A stretch of DNA of 23,407 bases from Ramicandelaber brevisporus (GCA_025201865.1 MU603058.1:1-23407), one strand, 5' to 3'; numbered from the stretch's first letter, positions 7,227 to 16,400 are shown. Numbers and translations: made by a program. The notes: generated from the letters alone by a model not told the origin.

Positions 7227-7851
7227 GTAATAAACAGTAAACAGCAAACAAAAAAAGATATCAAACATCAGTTCCGTTAAGTTTTGTTTTCTTTCTTACT
7301 TTTTTAATTTTTCAACTTTTTCAACAAGTGCCGAAGTTGAATCATGATAGGCACGAGATCCGTGCCTTTGGGGGAGAATGTGGGAGGTGGGGCAGATTCG
7401 ATCGCGTACAGTGGACCGATAGATTGTGCATTGTTTTCAACACTAGTTTTCAACTACTTGACCATGCATGTGAGGGGACTCGGAATGAGTAGCCACCGTG
7501 AACAAGCCATCTATATTGACCGGCTCCATTTCATTTCTCGCGCTGACCGACCGACCGACCGACTGACTGGCTGAATGTAACAGAGGTTCGTATCAACATC
7601 CATTCACTCATTCATTCATTCATTCACCTACTCACCTACTCACCTACTCACTCGCTTACTTGCTTGCTTACTTGCTTCGACCCATTCATATTTTTCACGG
7701 GATCACTTTGCCAGCAACTCGTCCCAATCGCTCACTCCGAAAGCAAAAAAAAAAACAAAAAAGAAAGAAGACAGTCGACATCACGACAACATCACGAGGA
7801 CGACAGCTCAAGACGGACAACCGCAGCGGTGTGTGTGTGTGTTAATAACGA
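7227..7851. other. 625-base intergenic region
   Basis: It holds the polyadenylation signal of the upstream gene (7229-7234), an inverted repeat GGCACG-5-CGTGCC at 7350-7366, a CCGA/CTGA run (about 7545-7576), a CATT/CTTA tetranucleotide patch (about 7601-7680), an A-rich run (about 7745-7765) and a GT run just before the next gene. Open frames here (for example 7344-7574 and 7660-7845) have no recognisable content. Confidence 0.6.
7545..7680. repeat. Tetranucleotide repeat patch upstream of 7852 gene
   Basis: CCGACCGACCGACTGACTGG is followed, after a short unique stretch, by CATTCATTCATTCA, CTCACCTACTCACC and CTTACTTGCTTGC runs. It lies 170-310 bases upstream of the ATG. Confidence 0.75.
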
Positions 7852-8997
7852 ATGACGTTCAGTATCGACACCAGCCTGCTGGACGTTGCCGACGATATCC
7901 AGCTCACATTCAGCAAACCCATCACATGGCTGCACGTCTCGATCGGTCTCGTGTTCAGCTATGCTTACATCTCCTCCGTTCTCGAAGGCGGCCCACTGTC
8001 ATTGTCGCTTGGCTACATGCCCAGCATCTGCATGTTTGTCATGTCAATCTATCACTTTTTGATGCTGTACGTTGTCAAAAGGAGGAATGACTGGGTTGAA
8101 GGTGTAATCTTCTTTCTGACTCCATTTGTCCATGGCGCAGTGTGGCTGCTGCTCATCTTCTCGGATGTGCGACAGCCGGCAAACGGCGACTCTGTGGAAC
8201 TCGCATCGGCAGCAGTCATGTCGAGGCATCACAAGCAGCATGATGAAATTATGCAAAGGATAGCGACGACCAATGCTGTAACAGCAACAGCAGCTACATC
8301 GAGCATCTGGAAACAGCTGTCGCCCAATCAGCCAACCACACTAGCGACATCAGCAGCTGCCTCAACAGCTGCCACAGCATTTGATATCAGGCAGATTGCA
8401 TCTGGCTATGTGTCTTCGGCTCCATCCTGGCTGCTTGTTCAGCCAGTGTCCAGCAGTGGCCTTCCGTTCCCATCACCAATGTTGATTGTCACGCTGTGGT
8501 ACCTGACTATGCTTATTCAGCGCAATCTGTATGGCATTGTCGTCTGGGAACGCAAAATTCGACACACATATGTGTCGATGTGGATATATCGCATTTATGT
8601 CATGACAGCACCTTGGGTCCTGGTCCTGGCATGGCGCACGCTACCTGGCGCAATCCTGTCTGGTCTGCGATATCTCTCCTCTCACTTCCCTTATGGCATC
8701 CTGGCAGCATATTGTCAACAACTGCAGCCTGCTTCGTCCTCTTCTTCCAATGGCTCGGACGCACTGAGACTACTAATGATTTCGACAATGTCATCCGGTC
8801 GAAGAGCTGGACTGGACGATGACCATTCACTAATGAACCGAATGCTGATGGTGTCGATGGTTGCCGGTGTGATTCACGTACTGTGGTGCAGCTTCATCTC
8901 GTTTACGTACCGAGCAACCATTTGGAAGGAGTACTTGAGAGAAGGCATTGTTGTTTGGCAAATTGGTGGCAGAATGGTTGTCAGCAAGACACGGTGA
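7852..8997 (+). CDS. Multi-pass membrane protein of unknown function
   Basis: The 381-residue product has about six hydrophobic segments, near residues 26-41, 51-75, 84-104, 207-224, 246-265 and 331-352. They form two groups separated by a long polar region (about 105-206), which contains a low-complexity Ala/Thr/Ser part (140-176) coded in places by CAACAG-type codons. A second Ser-rich loop lies at 294-301. There is no cleavable-looking signal peptide. The ATG at 7852 is the first after a GT-repeat leader; a real gene is supported by the long frame and consistent membrane topology. I recognise no family or catalytic motif. Its long 3' region contains a perfect 83-bp tandem duplication. Confidence 0.75.
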   Translation: MTFSIDTSLLDVADDIQLTFSKPITWLHVSIGLVFSYAYISSVLEGGPLSLSLGYMPSICMFVMSIYHFLMLYVVKRRNDWVEGVIFFLTPFVHGAVWLLLIFSDVRQPANGDSVELASAAVMSRHHKQHDEIMQRIATTNAVTATAATSSIWKQLSPNQPTTLATSAAASTAATAFDIRQIASGYVSSAPSWLLVQPVSSSGLPFPSPMLIVTLWYLTMLIQRNLYGIVVWERKIRHTYVSMWIYRIYVMTAPWVLVLAWRTLPGAILSGLRYLSSHFPYGILAAYCQQLQPASSSSSNGSDALRLLMISTMSSGRRAGLDDDHSLMNRMLMVSMVAGVIHVLWCSFISFTYRATIWKEYLREGIVVWQIGGRMVVSKTR

Positions 8998-9321
8998 CTA
9001 TCTTACCCTTAATTCACATCAACTCTAATCACCCCCTCATTCCATGCCCATCCTTTCTTTTCTTTTCTTCTTCTACTTTTTTACACTTGTTACCTCGCCT
9101 TTATATTTTAGTTTAACTGTACATATTTATTTCAACTTGAGATGGTATTATCAATGAGGATGAGATGAGATGTTACCTCGCCTTTATATTTTAGTTTAAC
9201 TGTACATATTTATTTCAACTTGAGATGGTATTATCAATGAGGATGAGATGAGATGCTTATTCTTTCTTTTAACACTGCGATGCCACTAAGACAATAAAAA
9301 CGCCGCTTCTTTTATTCCCTT
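8998..9321. other. 3' region between convergent genes
   Basis: These 324 bases contain the 3' end of the 7852 gene. AATAAA at 9293-9298 (plus strand) and its counterpart for eIF4E at 9311-9316 (minus strand) lie 13 bases apart, so the two transcripts probably overlap at their ends. Most of the region is an 83-bp duplication. Confidence 0.7.
9088..9255. repeat. Perfect tandem duplication, 83-bp unit x2
   Basis: Copy 1 (9088-9170) and copy 2 (9171-9253) are identical and the match runs 2 bases further. It lies wholly after the stop codon of the 7852 gene and before its AATAAA. Confidence 0.97.
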
Positions 9322-9957
9322 CTATTTCGCTTCTGGCTTTGCGGATTTAGAATGACTAATGAACTCAATGGACAGGTTCTCGCCGGCTGGCAGGTTCAGC
9401 GCCTCCTTGAACCTTTGACCGAGCAAATCAGTCTGTTCCTTATTGTCATGCGAACGAACCCACAGAGCCAGCTTCATTGCCGACTTTCTAACCGACATGA
9501 CCACTCCGCAGATCTCCGCCGACGGTACAAACTCACTCTCGCCCAGCACGGCCACCAGCAGGTTGACCCACATGCCATCCACGATGTCGTCGTACTTGTG
9601 CGACAGAGTAACGAGCCACTTGGCACCATTCATGTTCTCTGGATCCTCCCACATTGGCTTAATTCCCTTTCTGAAGAGATGATAATTGGCACCGTAGGAA
9701 AGCTCGGTTGGCTTGGTGATGTTGTTGTGGACACCCCAAAAGTCTTCAACCGTGGTGATGGTGACGATCTCCTTGAGCGAACGAGACCAGTTGGTGTGGT
9801 TAGTCTTCTTGTTTGGGCAATCAAACCAGAGAGTCCATTCGGATTGTAAGGGATGCTTCACGCTGAAGTCGAGTGGATCCTCAAGAGCAGTGCTCAGTGA
9901 GTGAGACAGAGTCTCTGCAGCGGTCATTGCTGGCGGCTGCTTTTCGACTTCGGTCAT
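9322..9957 (-). CDS. eIF4E: mRNA cap-binding initiation factor eIF4E
   Basis: This 211-residue protein binds the m7G cap of mRNA and, through eIF4G, recruits ribosomes. All cap contacts of the canonical class are present: Trp57 (cap stacking), Trp103 and Glu104 in PMWEDPEN, Arg157 and Lys162 at the phosphate site, and Trp166 in KLALW. HPLQSEWTLWFDCPNKK (35-51), VEDFWGVHNNI (70-80) and the ICGVVMSVR strand (149-157) complete the fold. The partner-binding face (Trp74 of VEDFW, GESEFV 139-144) is intact. It is divergent from the methyltransferase gene across 201 bases. Its own leader carries a CAA/CAG tract. An AATAAA on the minus strand lies 6 bases past the stop. Confidence 0.97.
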   Translation of the reverse strand: MTEVEKQPPAMTAAETLSHSLSTALEDPLDFSVKHPLQSEWTLWFDCPNKKTNHTNWSRSLKEIVTITTVEDFWGVHNNITKPTELSYGANYHLFRKGIKPMWEDPENMNGAKWLVTLSHKYDDIVDGMWVNLLVAVLGESEFVPSAEICGVVMSVRKSAMKLALWVRSHDNKEQTDLLGQRFKEALNLPAGENLSIEFISHSKSAKPEAK

Positions 9958-9984
9958 CGTCGTTGCTGTGGTCGTCGATGTAGT

Positions 9985-10030
9985 CGTTGCTGTTGTTATT
10001 GTTGTTGTTGCTGCTGCTGTTGTTACTGTT
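9985..10030 (-). repeat. CAA/CAG tract in eIF4E leader
   Basis: In the mRNA sense it reads as CAACAGCAGCAGCAACAACA followed by ATAACAACAG, ending about 30 bases before the eIF4E ATG. The whole 201-base gap to the next gene's start (9958-10158) must serve as a two-way promoter. Confidence 0.85.
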
Positions 10031-10158
10031 TAAATTGTGGTCTTCTTTGTTTATTCTTGGTGTCTCCTCGCATCGACTCGCCGCTGTCACACATACTCAC
10101 ACACTCAATACTAACTTTTGTCAGCAAGTATACCTAACCCACACGCAAACAAACAAGT

Positions 10159-10899
10159 ATGCACGAACTCTTCGAAGCAACAAAGCTGTACAACTACACG
10201 CTTGCCAACTCGACTCCCGAGCCGCCAGCTCTCAAGGCCGTCGCCGATGATACGCGCACTCGCTTCGGTCACAAGGCTGTTATGCTAGTGTGCCCGCTTC
10301 AAGGCGCGACGCTGCATATGCTTGTGCGTATCACCAATTCGAAACGTATTCTTGAGCTCGGTACCTTCACCGGATATTCCGCGCTGTGGATGGCGGAAGG
10401 ACTGACTGACAATGGATGCGGCGACAAGGGCCACATTTGGACAGTTGAGCTGGATGGCAAAACGGCAGAGTTTGCTCAAAACAACATTGAGAAGAGTAAA
10501 CATGCCTCCCGTATCACGTTGATCAACAAGAGTGGCAATGATGCTCTCCAGGGTCTGATTGAAGAAGGTATTGAGCCGTTTGACATGATTTTCATCGACG
10601 CTGACAAGCCTGGGTACGAGGGCTATGTGCGCACCATTCTGGATCACAACCTACTGGCGCCGGAAGGTTTCATCTTGGCGGACAATGTGACGTTTGCCGG
10701 ATTCGTGCCGTTTGTCGATGTGGAAACGAGCAAGATTCCGGACGACATGGTTAGCAATATGACGCCCGAGGAGCGTAAATGTGTGGTGAGTGCCGAGGCA
10801 ATGTCGTCATTCAACAAGTATATTCAATCAGAGTCGCGTTTGCAAGCTGTTATGCTGCCGCTGTTTGACGGTCTTCACATTCTCAAACGCCGCATCTAA
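10159..10899 (+). CDS. Class I O-methyltransferase, caffeoyl-CoA OMT family
   Basis: The 246-residue product is a SAM-dependent, metal-using O-methyltransferase of the CCoAOMT/COMT-like family (as in mammalian COMTD1). Motif I is RILELGTFTGYSALWMA (63-79), the acidic cofactor contact is in TVELDG (95-100), FDMIFIDADKPGY (141-153) carries the metal-binding Asp147/Asp149 region, and LADNV (173-177) supplies a further metal ligand pair Asp175/Asn176. Full family length and intact motifs indicate an active enzyme; the substrate, probably a catechol-type hydroxyl, cannot be told. ACAAACAAGT directly precedes the ATG. The last 20 codons are part of a 100-bp tandem duplication. Confidence 0.93.
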   Translation: MHELFEATKLYNYTLANSTPEPPALKAVADDTRTRFGHKAVMLVCPLQGATLHMLVRITNSKRILELGTFTGYSALWMAEGLTDNGCGDKGHIWTVELDGKTAEFAQNNIEKSKHASRITLINKSGNDALQGLIEEGIEPFDMIFIDADKPGYEGYVRTILDHNLLAPEGFILADNVTFAGFVPFVDVETSKIPDDMVSNMTPEERKCVVSAEAMSSFNKYIQSESRLQAVMLPLFDGLHILKRRI

Positions 10900-11039
10900 A
10901 GTAAAACATTATATTGCATGTTTGTGTGTTTACGTGTTCTTGCAAGCTGTTATGCTGCCGCTGTTTGACGGTCTTCACATTCTCAAACGCCGCATCTAAA
11001 GTAAAACATTATATTGCATGTTAATGTGTTTATGTGTTC
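10840..11039. repeat. 100-bp tandem duplication of methyltransferase 3' end
   Basis: Copy 1 (10840-10939) starts on a codon boundary and holds the last 19 sense codons, the stop and 40 bases of 3' untranslated sequence. Copy 2 (10940-11039) follows directly. Only three differences are seen (10923/11023, 10924/11024, 10933/11033), all outside the coding part. Confidence 0.97.
10940..10999 (+). pseudogene. Duplicated C-terminal coding end of the methyltransferase
   Basis: It repeats exactly the codons for LQAVMLPLFDGLHILKRRI and the stop. It lies downstream of the genuine stop and is shifted by one base relative to it (period 100), so simple readthrough would not translate it in frame. It is a gene fragment without function of its own, though it may still carry 3'-end signals. 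Confidence 0.9.
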
Positions 11040-11186
11040 TTTCTTTCTGTTTTCATACGATGGCAAATCCACTAGGATTCAGAGAGTTTGTGCTAGCAGT
11101 AGCAAGATGAGTTCTAAAACATTCATTGGAGCCATGGGATGAGCCCATGAGTATTAAAAGAGGTATATCGCAAAGTTACAAGTTCT

Positions 11187-12161
11187 CTATTTAAGTTTAT
11201 TAAAGCAAAACTCGTCGGTGTTGTCGTCGTCGTCGGAGAATGGCGACCGTTTGCTCAAATAAATGATGATGCCGGCAAACCACTTGATTTCAAACGGACT
11301 GGCCGCTCCATATAATGTCACTGATCTCATGTACTGCAATGTCACAATTGCGTTATGCGATCCAATACCTGTGAAAATGTGCCACCACAGGTGATTCTGG
11401 AACACCACATCCCACGGCTTGCCAACCAGCGCTCTCAATTGTACAAGCAGATCACAGTGGTTCATGTCGATAACCCACAAAATGTAGCCCAGCAGATATG
11501 CACCCAAGCCGGTCCAGAATGCAGCCTTCAGTGCCTTGCGAGCCGTGTCTTCAAACCTCTTTCTAGGGACTTTCTCGTTGCTGATGTTGCCATTGGCTGC
11601 TGCTGCCGACGACGATGATGATGATGCCGATGGTTCTGGGATTTTGATGGTGACATTACGGACATAGGCACTGATCACGAATGCCGTCAAAATGATGCCA
11701 AAACACACCTGGAACATTACAGCCGAATCGAGCATCAAGTAAAAGTACATTACCACTGATGTCATCATAAACAATCCCGCAATAACGTTATAGTGCACTT
11801 TCCCCTTTGGTGAGTTGTTTGCATACAGTGCGTACAGCATTGACGACAGGCAATACATCATTGGGAACTCATCGTACATTTGCTCAGTTGACCTCAGCGT
11901 GGCGTGGAAAGCGCCTGAGCCGAATCCAATGCACAGCACTGTCAGGTAGCAGAAGATGAACCGGAATTCAAGCTGGAACCGGCGAGTGGTGTAGATTCCA
12001 TACATGGCCAATGCGACGTAGCCGGAGTTGCTCAGACAGTTCCAATACTCGGCAATGTAAGGGGAGAGTTCGTAGTTGGCTTCGCAAAAGTCAATGTTGG
12101 AGGTTATTGGCCCCCAGTAGTTGGTTGAGGGAGCCTGCGACGGCGGTGCGGCAACGGGCAT
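11187..12161 (-). CDS. Alkaline ceramidase (YPC1/YDC1/ACER3 family)
   Basis: The 324-residue integral membrane enzyme of the ER/Golgi hydrolyses ceramides (phyto- or dihydroceramide in yeast) to a sphingoid base and fatty acid. The zinc site is complete by comparison with human ACER3: His86 in GSGAFHATL, and His257 and His261 in HLWWH. Ser82 and Asp97 match the catalytic Ser and Asp. The calcium site segment NIDFCEANYELSPYIAEYWN (22-41) keeps Asp24, Glu27, Asn29 and Glu38. About seven hydrophobic helices follow. A Ser/Ala low-complexity loop (178-189) and an acidic Asp-rich tail (310-317) are extras. The start at 12161 gives the expected short N-terminus. Confidence 0.95.
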   Translation of the reverse strand: MPVAAPPSQAPSTNYWGPITSNIDFCEANYELSPYIAEYWNCLSNSGYVALAMYGIYTTRRFQLEFRFIFCYLTVLCIGFGSGAFHATLRSTEQMYDEFPMMYCLSSMLYALYANNSPKGKVHYNVIAGLFMMTSVVMYFYLMLDSAVMFQVCFGIILTAFVISAYVRNVTIKIPEPSASSSSSSAAAANGNISNEKVPRKRFEDTARKALKAAFWTGLGAYLLGYILWVIDMNHCDLLVQLRALVGKPWDVVFQNHLWWHIFTGIGSHNAIVTLQYMRSVTLYGAASPFEIKWFAGIIIYLSKRSPFSDDDDNTDEFCFNKLK

Positions 12162-12293
12162 CTCGTTTGAGAGATTTCAGGCAGTGTGAGTGGATCAAAG
12201 TCGAGATCTACAGAAAGGGAAGCAAAGAGAAGAGATTTGCAGAGTGGAGGAGAGAGAAGGGGGAGGTGGGGGAGGAGGAGGAGGTGGAGGAAG

Positions 12294-12304
12294 GCTGTTG
12301 TTGT

Positions 12305-12335
<31 letters not shown>
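12294..12335 (-). repeat. CAA/CAG tract upstream of ceramidase
   Basis: In the mRNA sense it is a run of CAACAG hexamers followed by CAACAACAA, about 130 bases before the ATG at 12161. Confidence 0.85.
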
Positions 12336-12598
12336 CAGGGAGTGACGAAAGGCAGAAACAACAAATTGTCCTCCTTCCTGCCTGCCTGGCTTTCCTTCGA
12401 AAACCCCACCGGATAATATACCCCCGGAGGTAAATTTACGCGATACGATCGATCACAGCTGCCGTTGGCCTGCCAAGCTGAATGCCAAGAGCTTGAGTAT
12501 ATGAGATTAATCACCTTCTCTGTACATGTTCGAGTCTGGGCAGAGTCTGGGCAAAGACCCTGTCCAAAGGACGTGCGAAGCCATTCTAGAGGTCACAA

Positions 12599-12644
12599 GT
12601 AGATGAAATATATGGAGTAGATGAAGTGTATGGAGTAGATGATA
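12599..12644. repeat. 18-bp tandem repeat, about 2.5 units
   Basis: Units GTAGATGAAATATATGGA and GTAGATGAAGTGTATGGA are followed by a partial GTAGATGAT. The repeat is intergenic. Confidence 0.85.
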
Positions 12645-12820
12645 TCGGTATCCAGCAAATAGTGACGTAAGGTAGATGTCATCGACATAATCTATCATCA
12701 ATTCTCCGTAATGCATGGTGAATGATATGCATTGTAGATTAGTGTAACCCATTCAATGTATTTAAAAAGCTAATAAAGGTTGCAATATGTCTTTTAAATG
12801 AACAGTATTGGCTGAGCGCT

Positions 12821-13273
12821 TTATTTCAATGGAGCAGTGCCCTTGACCATTCTGGCGGCAGAGTAGAGGGAGAAGAGGACGCCAACAACGACGGCGGCAC
12901 CGGTGCCGTAGACACCAATGGCACCGAGTGAGCCGGCACGCTTCCAGGTTGGAAGGTGAGTGTTAGTCTGTTAACAAAAATCACGTCCAAAGTAGATGGG
13001 ATAAGGTGATAAAGCCAAAAAGGTAATGATGTCAGTATCGTTGCTGTGCCATGCATGTCGTATCGTATCGTGGCAGGATGTTCTGCTCGGAAATGGATGC
13101 TGCCGAATAATTCCGTAAAGGTGGATCGTGTTCGGAGGAAGCTGATGAAACGCTAGATCGCCAAACAGTAAAACACTCGTGCGCGTGTAGTCGTTAATGC
13201 TCCGTCGTCAGACGCGAGGATAATGCCAACATACCTGGTAGATACGCTGCTTCTCGAGAATGTACTTGGACAT
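12821..13273 (-). CDS. COX7A: Cytochrome c oxidase subunit VIIa-like, two exons
   Basis: Exon 1 (13235-13273) codes MSKYILEKQRIYQ, matching the EKQKLFQ-type N-terminal signature of COX7A. It ends at a GTATGT donor. Exon 2 (12821-12967) follows a CAG acceptor in phase 0 and codes 48 residues with one membrane helix (about 29-50, IGVYGTGAAVVVGVLFSLYS) and a basic tail. The joined product is 61 residues, the usual size of this small inner-membrane subunit of respiratory complex IV. AATAAA overlaps the TAA stop. The leader has a run of CAGCAAC elements. The gene is divergent from polymerase gamma with 211 bases between starts. The family assignment rests on the N-terminal motif and topology, so it is good but not certain. 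Confidence 0.8.
12968..13234 (-). other. Intron of COX7A-like gene
   Basis: This 267-base intron starts GTATGT and ends TTAACAG. It interrupts the reading frame between codons 13 and 14. Confidence 0.85.
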
Positions 13274-13484
13274 GTTGGTTGCTGTTAGTTGCTGTCGGTT
13301 GCTGTTTCTGAACGCTTCGTGTGGGTGAAAAGGAAGTGAAAGAATTTTTGAGGTAAAAAAAAAAAACAAGCGAGCAGAAGAAAACGCAGCTTCGGCTCGT
13401 CGCGACTGCCGGTGCCGTAATCCTCATAACAAAAAAACTCTTGTTGGTTGCAGCCGTTGAAAGAAGAAAAAAAGAAAGAGGAAG
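13274..13484. promoter_or_regulatory. Bidirectional promoter, COX7A / POLG
   Basis: The two start codons are 211 bases apart, and both products are mitochondrial. The COX7A side has CAGCAAC-rich leader sequence (13274-13307); the POLG side has A-rich runs (13354-13366 and about 13461-13480). No TATA box is seen. Confidence 0.5.
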
Positions 13485-16400
13485 ATGCTGGCAACGACGT
13501 TGGTAGCGCGACGGCAACAGTCACGATGGATATTGGCAGCGGCTTGGAGATGCCGAAGCGAGCGCACCTTTCGTCAATGTTATTCAACTGAGACCAGCGA
13601 ACAGCAACAGCAACAGCAGCCGCAGCAACAGCAGAAGCAGGTTGAGATACGACGAAATGCGGCCAATATCCAGATGCTAACGGAAGGCATGCATCGAATG
13701 CTCTTCCCGCCATCGCCAGAAACACCACCTCCAAGCGAGCATCAAATCACATGTGCACGCGAACACCTCAAACAGCAAGGGCTGTGGGGCCGTGCAGCCG
13801 AGACCATTCCACCCATTGATTTCAGCCAGAATGCGCCTCCATTGCTTGGTGGGCCAGGTAGCACGCTCGATGAACACTTCTTGGCATTGGGTAACCGTGT
13901 TGCAGAGCCATATTTGAGCATGGCGCTGGCGTTTGCTCAGGACCCGCAGCTTTCCAAAACTCCACCAATGCCACCCGAGTTTGAATGGAGAATGCAGGCT
14001 GGCTGGACAAGGTATCCCAGGCTGACCGATCCAGCTATTGGATATAGAAGTAATCCACACAGTCTGCAGCCGCACTCAGTGCCATATCCAGCCGAAGATG
14101 CATTGACATTTGATGTGGAGACGCAGTTTAACGAGAGCCCCTATCCACTGATGGCAGCAGCAGTGTCGTCCGATGCATGGTATTTGTGGGTATCACCATA
14201 TGTGTGTGGCATCTCATCGTCTCCGGAGCATCTGATTCCACTGGGCGAACGCAGCCGAGATCGACCACGCATTATAGTTGGACACAATGTTGGATTCGAT
14301 AGATCTCATATACTGGAAGAGTACTCACTGCGTGATTCTAACACTGCATATATTGACACGATGAGTTTACATGTGGCAGTGAGTGGATTGTGCAATCAAC
14401 AGCGGGCTCGATTCCAACAGTACTCAAAGGCACGCACCTATGCAGATTTCGACTATCTGGCGGCTCATCATGAAGATGCAGAGTTTGTCAACACCAGTGC
14501 ACTCAACTCGCTAAGAGATGTAGCCAAACTGTATTGCAATATAGAGCTGGACAAATCAGCGCGAGATACATTCGAGACTGGGACATTGCAGGATGTACGC
14601 GATCAGTTCAATGAGTTGGCTCGGTATTGTGCAACGGATGTATTGACTACTCTGATGGTTTACCAGAAGCTACTGCCTGCATTTTTGAAGCGCTGTCCAC
14701 ATCCAGTTACATTTGCAGGGATGATGAGAATGTCCAAGGCATTCCTTCCAGTTGATCAAGAGTGGAATAAATATATAAATCGCAGCGAAAGAATATGCAA
14801 CAGCACAATTGACAGCATTTCAGAGCGGTTGAAGCAGCTCGTTAATCAAGCATTAGACACTCCATCTGACGAGAGAATAAGCGATCCATGGCTGCGTAAT
14901 CTTGATTGGTTCACACCTCCGCTCAGAATGACCAAAGCAAGATACAAGAAGGATGGAACATATGCAAAGGGAGGCGAGCCAAAGCCAGTGGCCAGACAAA
15001 GATTGCCTGGTTATCCAAATTGGTACAGAGATTTGTACGATACCAAAATAAGTGACGTTGTAATCACAGTGAGGACGAGAATTGCACCGTATTTGTTGAG
15101 ATTGAAATGGCATGGATTTCCCGTTTACTATTCAAACGAACATGGCTGGGCATTTAGAGTACCTGCTGGCGATCCATTCATCAAATCAACTCAAGCTACT
15201 CCGCTAAAGTTTAAACCAAACCCAAAACTGGAAAATGCATCTGATGCTGATGCTGATACTGATGCTGATACTGGTACTGGTACTGGCGTTGGTGCTGGTA
15301 CCGATGGCTATGAATATGATGAGCCAATTGCAGCAAAGGAGACTATTGAAGGAATTGCAGTTTACTATGGAATCCCACACAAGGATGGACATGGAGCAAA
15401 AGTAGGAAGTCCACTGGCTAAAGGATATGTGAATGCATTTGATGATGGGACATTGACCTCTGAATTCCCATTGGCCAAGGAAGCTCTGCTGGGAAATGCA
15501 CTAAGTGCATATTGGACTAGCGCTAGAGCCCGAGTGATGAATCAATTGGTTGTATGGGACGAATCGGTCACTGCACCTAATGGAAGAGACAAATACAGAT
15601 TGAACTTTGAACCACGAGCCGAGCTAAAGACACCGGATGAGCCAGATTTGACACCAGATGAACAGAAGTTGAAAGCTGGATTAATCTTACCACGAGTAGT
15701 TCCAATGGGGACAGTTACTAGACGTGGGATGGAGCGCACTTGGATGACAGCAGCCAATGCAAACAAGAAGCGGATTGGCTCGGAGCTTAAAAGCATAGTT
15801 CATGCACCCAAAGGATACACAATGGTTGGAGCAGATGTGGACTCTGAGGAGCTATGGATAGCTTCGTTAATGGGAGATGCTCAGTTTAGAATACACGGGG
15901 CATCTGCAATTGGCTGGATGACTCTGCAGGGAAACAAGGGAGATGGAACCGATGTGCACTCAAGAACTGCGTCCATCTTGGGCATTGGAAGAGGTGCTGC
16001 AAAGACCTTCAACTATGGAAGAATCTATGGAGCTGGAGTGCAACATGCTTCTCACCTGTTGATTCAGTTTAACCCTTTGATGGATTTGAATACGGCTAAT
16101 CGGAAGGCAGTTAATCTATATGCAGCTACAAAGGGCACAGCCGACAGAACAAAGCTAAGTTTCAATCGATCGTATTGGTTTGGAGGAAGCGAAAGCCACA
16201 TGTTCAATAGCATTGAGCAGCTGTCAATCAATGCAGAGGATGCTCGTACTCCGGTACTATGGTGTGGGATAACCACTGCTCTGCAATCCCACAATGTCGG
16301 CAGCAGATTTGTTACATCGCGAGTAAATTGGGTTGTGCAGTCATCAGGCGTCGACTACCTACACTTATTACTTGCCAGTATGGATTACTTAATTGCACGG

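Larger units (their letters stand above)
12162..12820. other. 659-base intergenic region
   Basis: It contains the ceramidase promoter and leader (purine-rich plus strand at 12210-12290, CAA/CAG tract at 12294-12335) and the COX7A 3' end. In between lie an AGTCTGGGCA direct repeat (about 12533-12554) and an 18-bp tandem repeat (12599-12644). A plus-strand AATAAA at 12772-12777 has no matching gene. I see no convincing coding sequence or tRNA. Confidence 0.55.

Noticed and set aside
10790-10999. Separate small gene over the duplicated methyltransferase end
   Set aside because: Its second half is the copied C-terminus reached through an out-of-frame part of the real gene; no independent start is supported.
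12527-12540. tRNA-like B box (GTTCGAGTC)
   Set aside because: No matching A box, acceptor stem or T-stem pairing is found around it.
12507-12752. 81-codon minus-strand frame with LLHTLHLLHIFHLL
   Set aside because: The periodic peptide comes from the 18-bp tandem repeat; no family resemblance.
12826-13056. 76-codon minus-strand frame overlapping COX7A exon 2
   Set aside because: It is an out-of-frame shadow; the COX7A-like reading with a GTATGT/CAG intron explains the region better.
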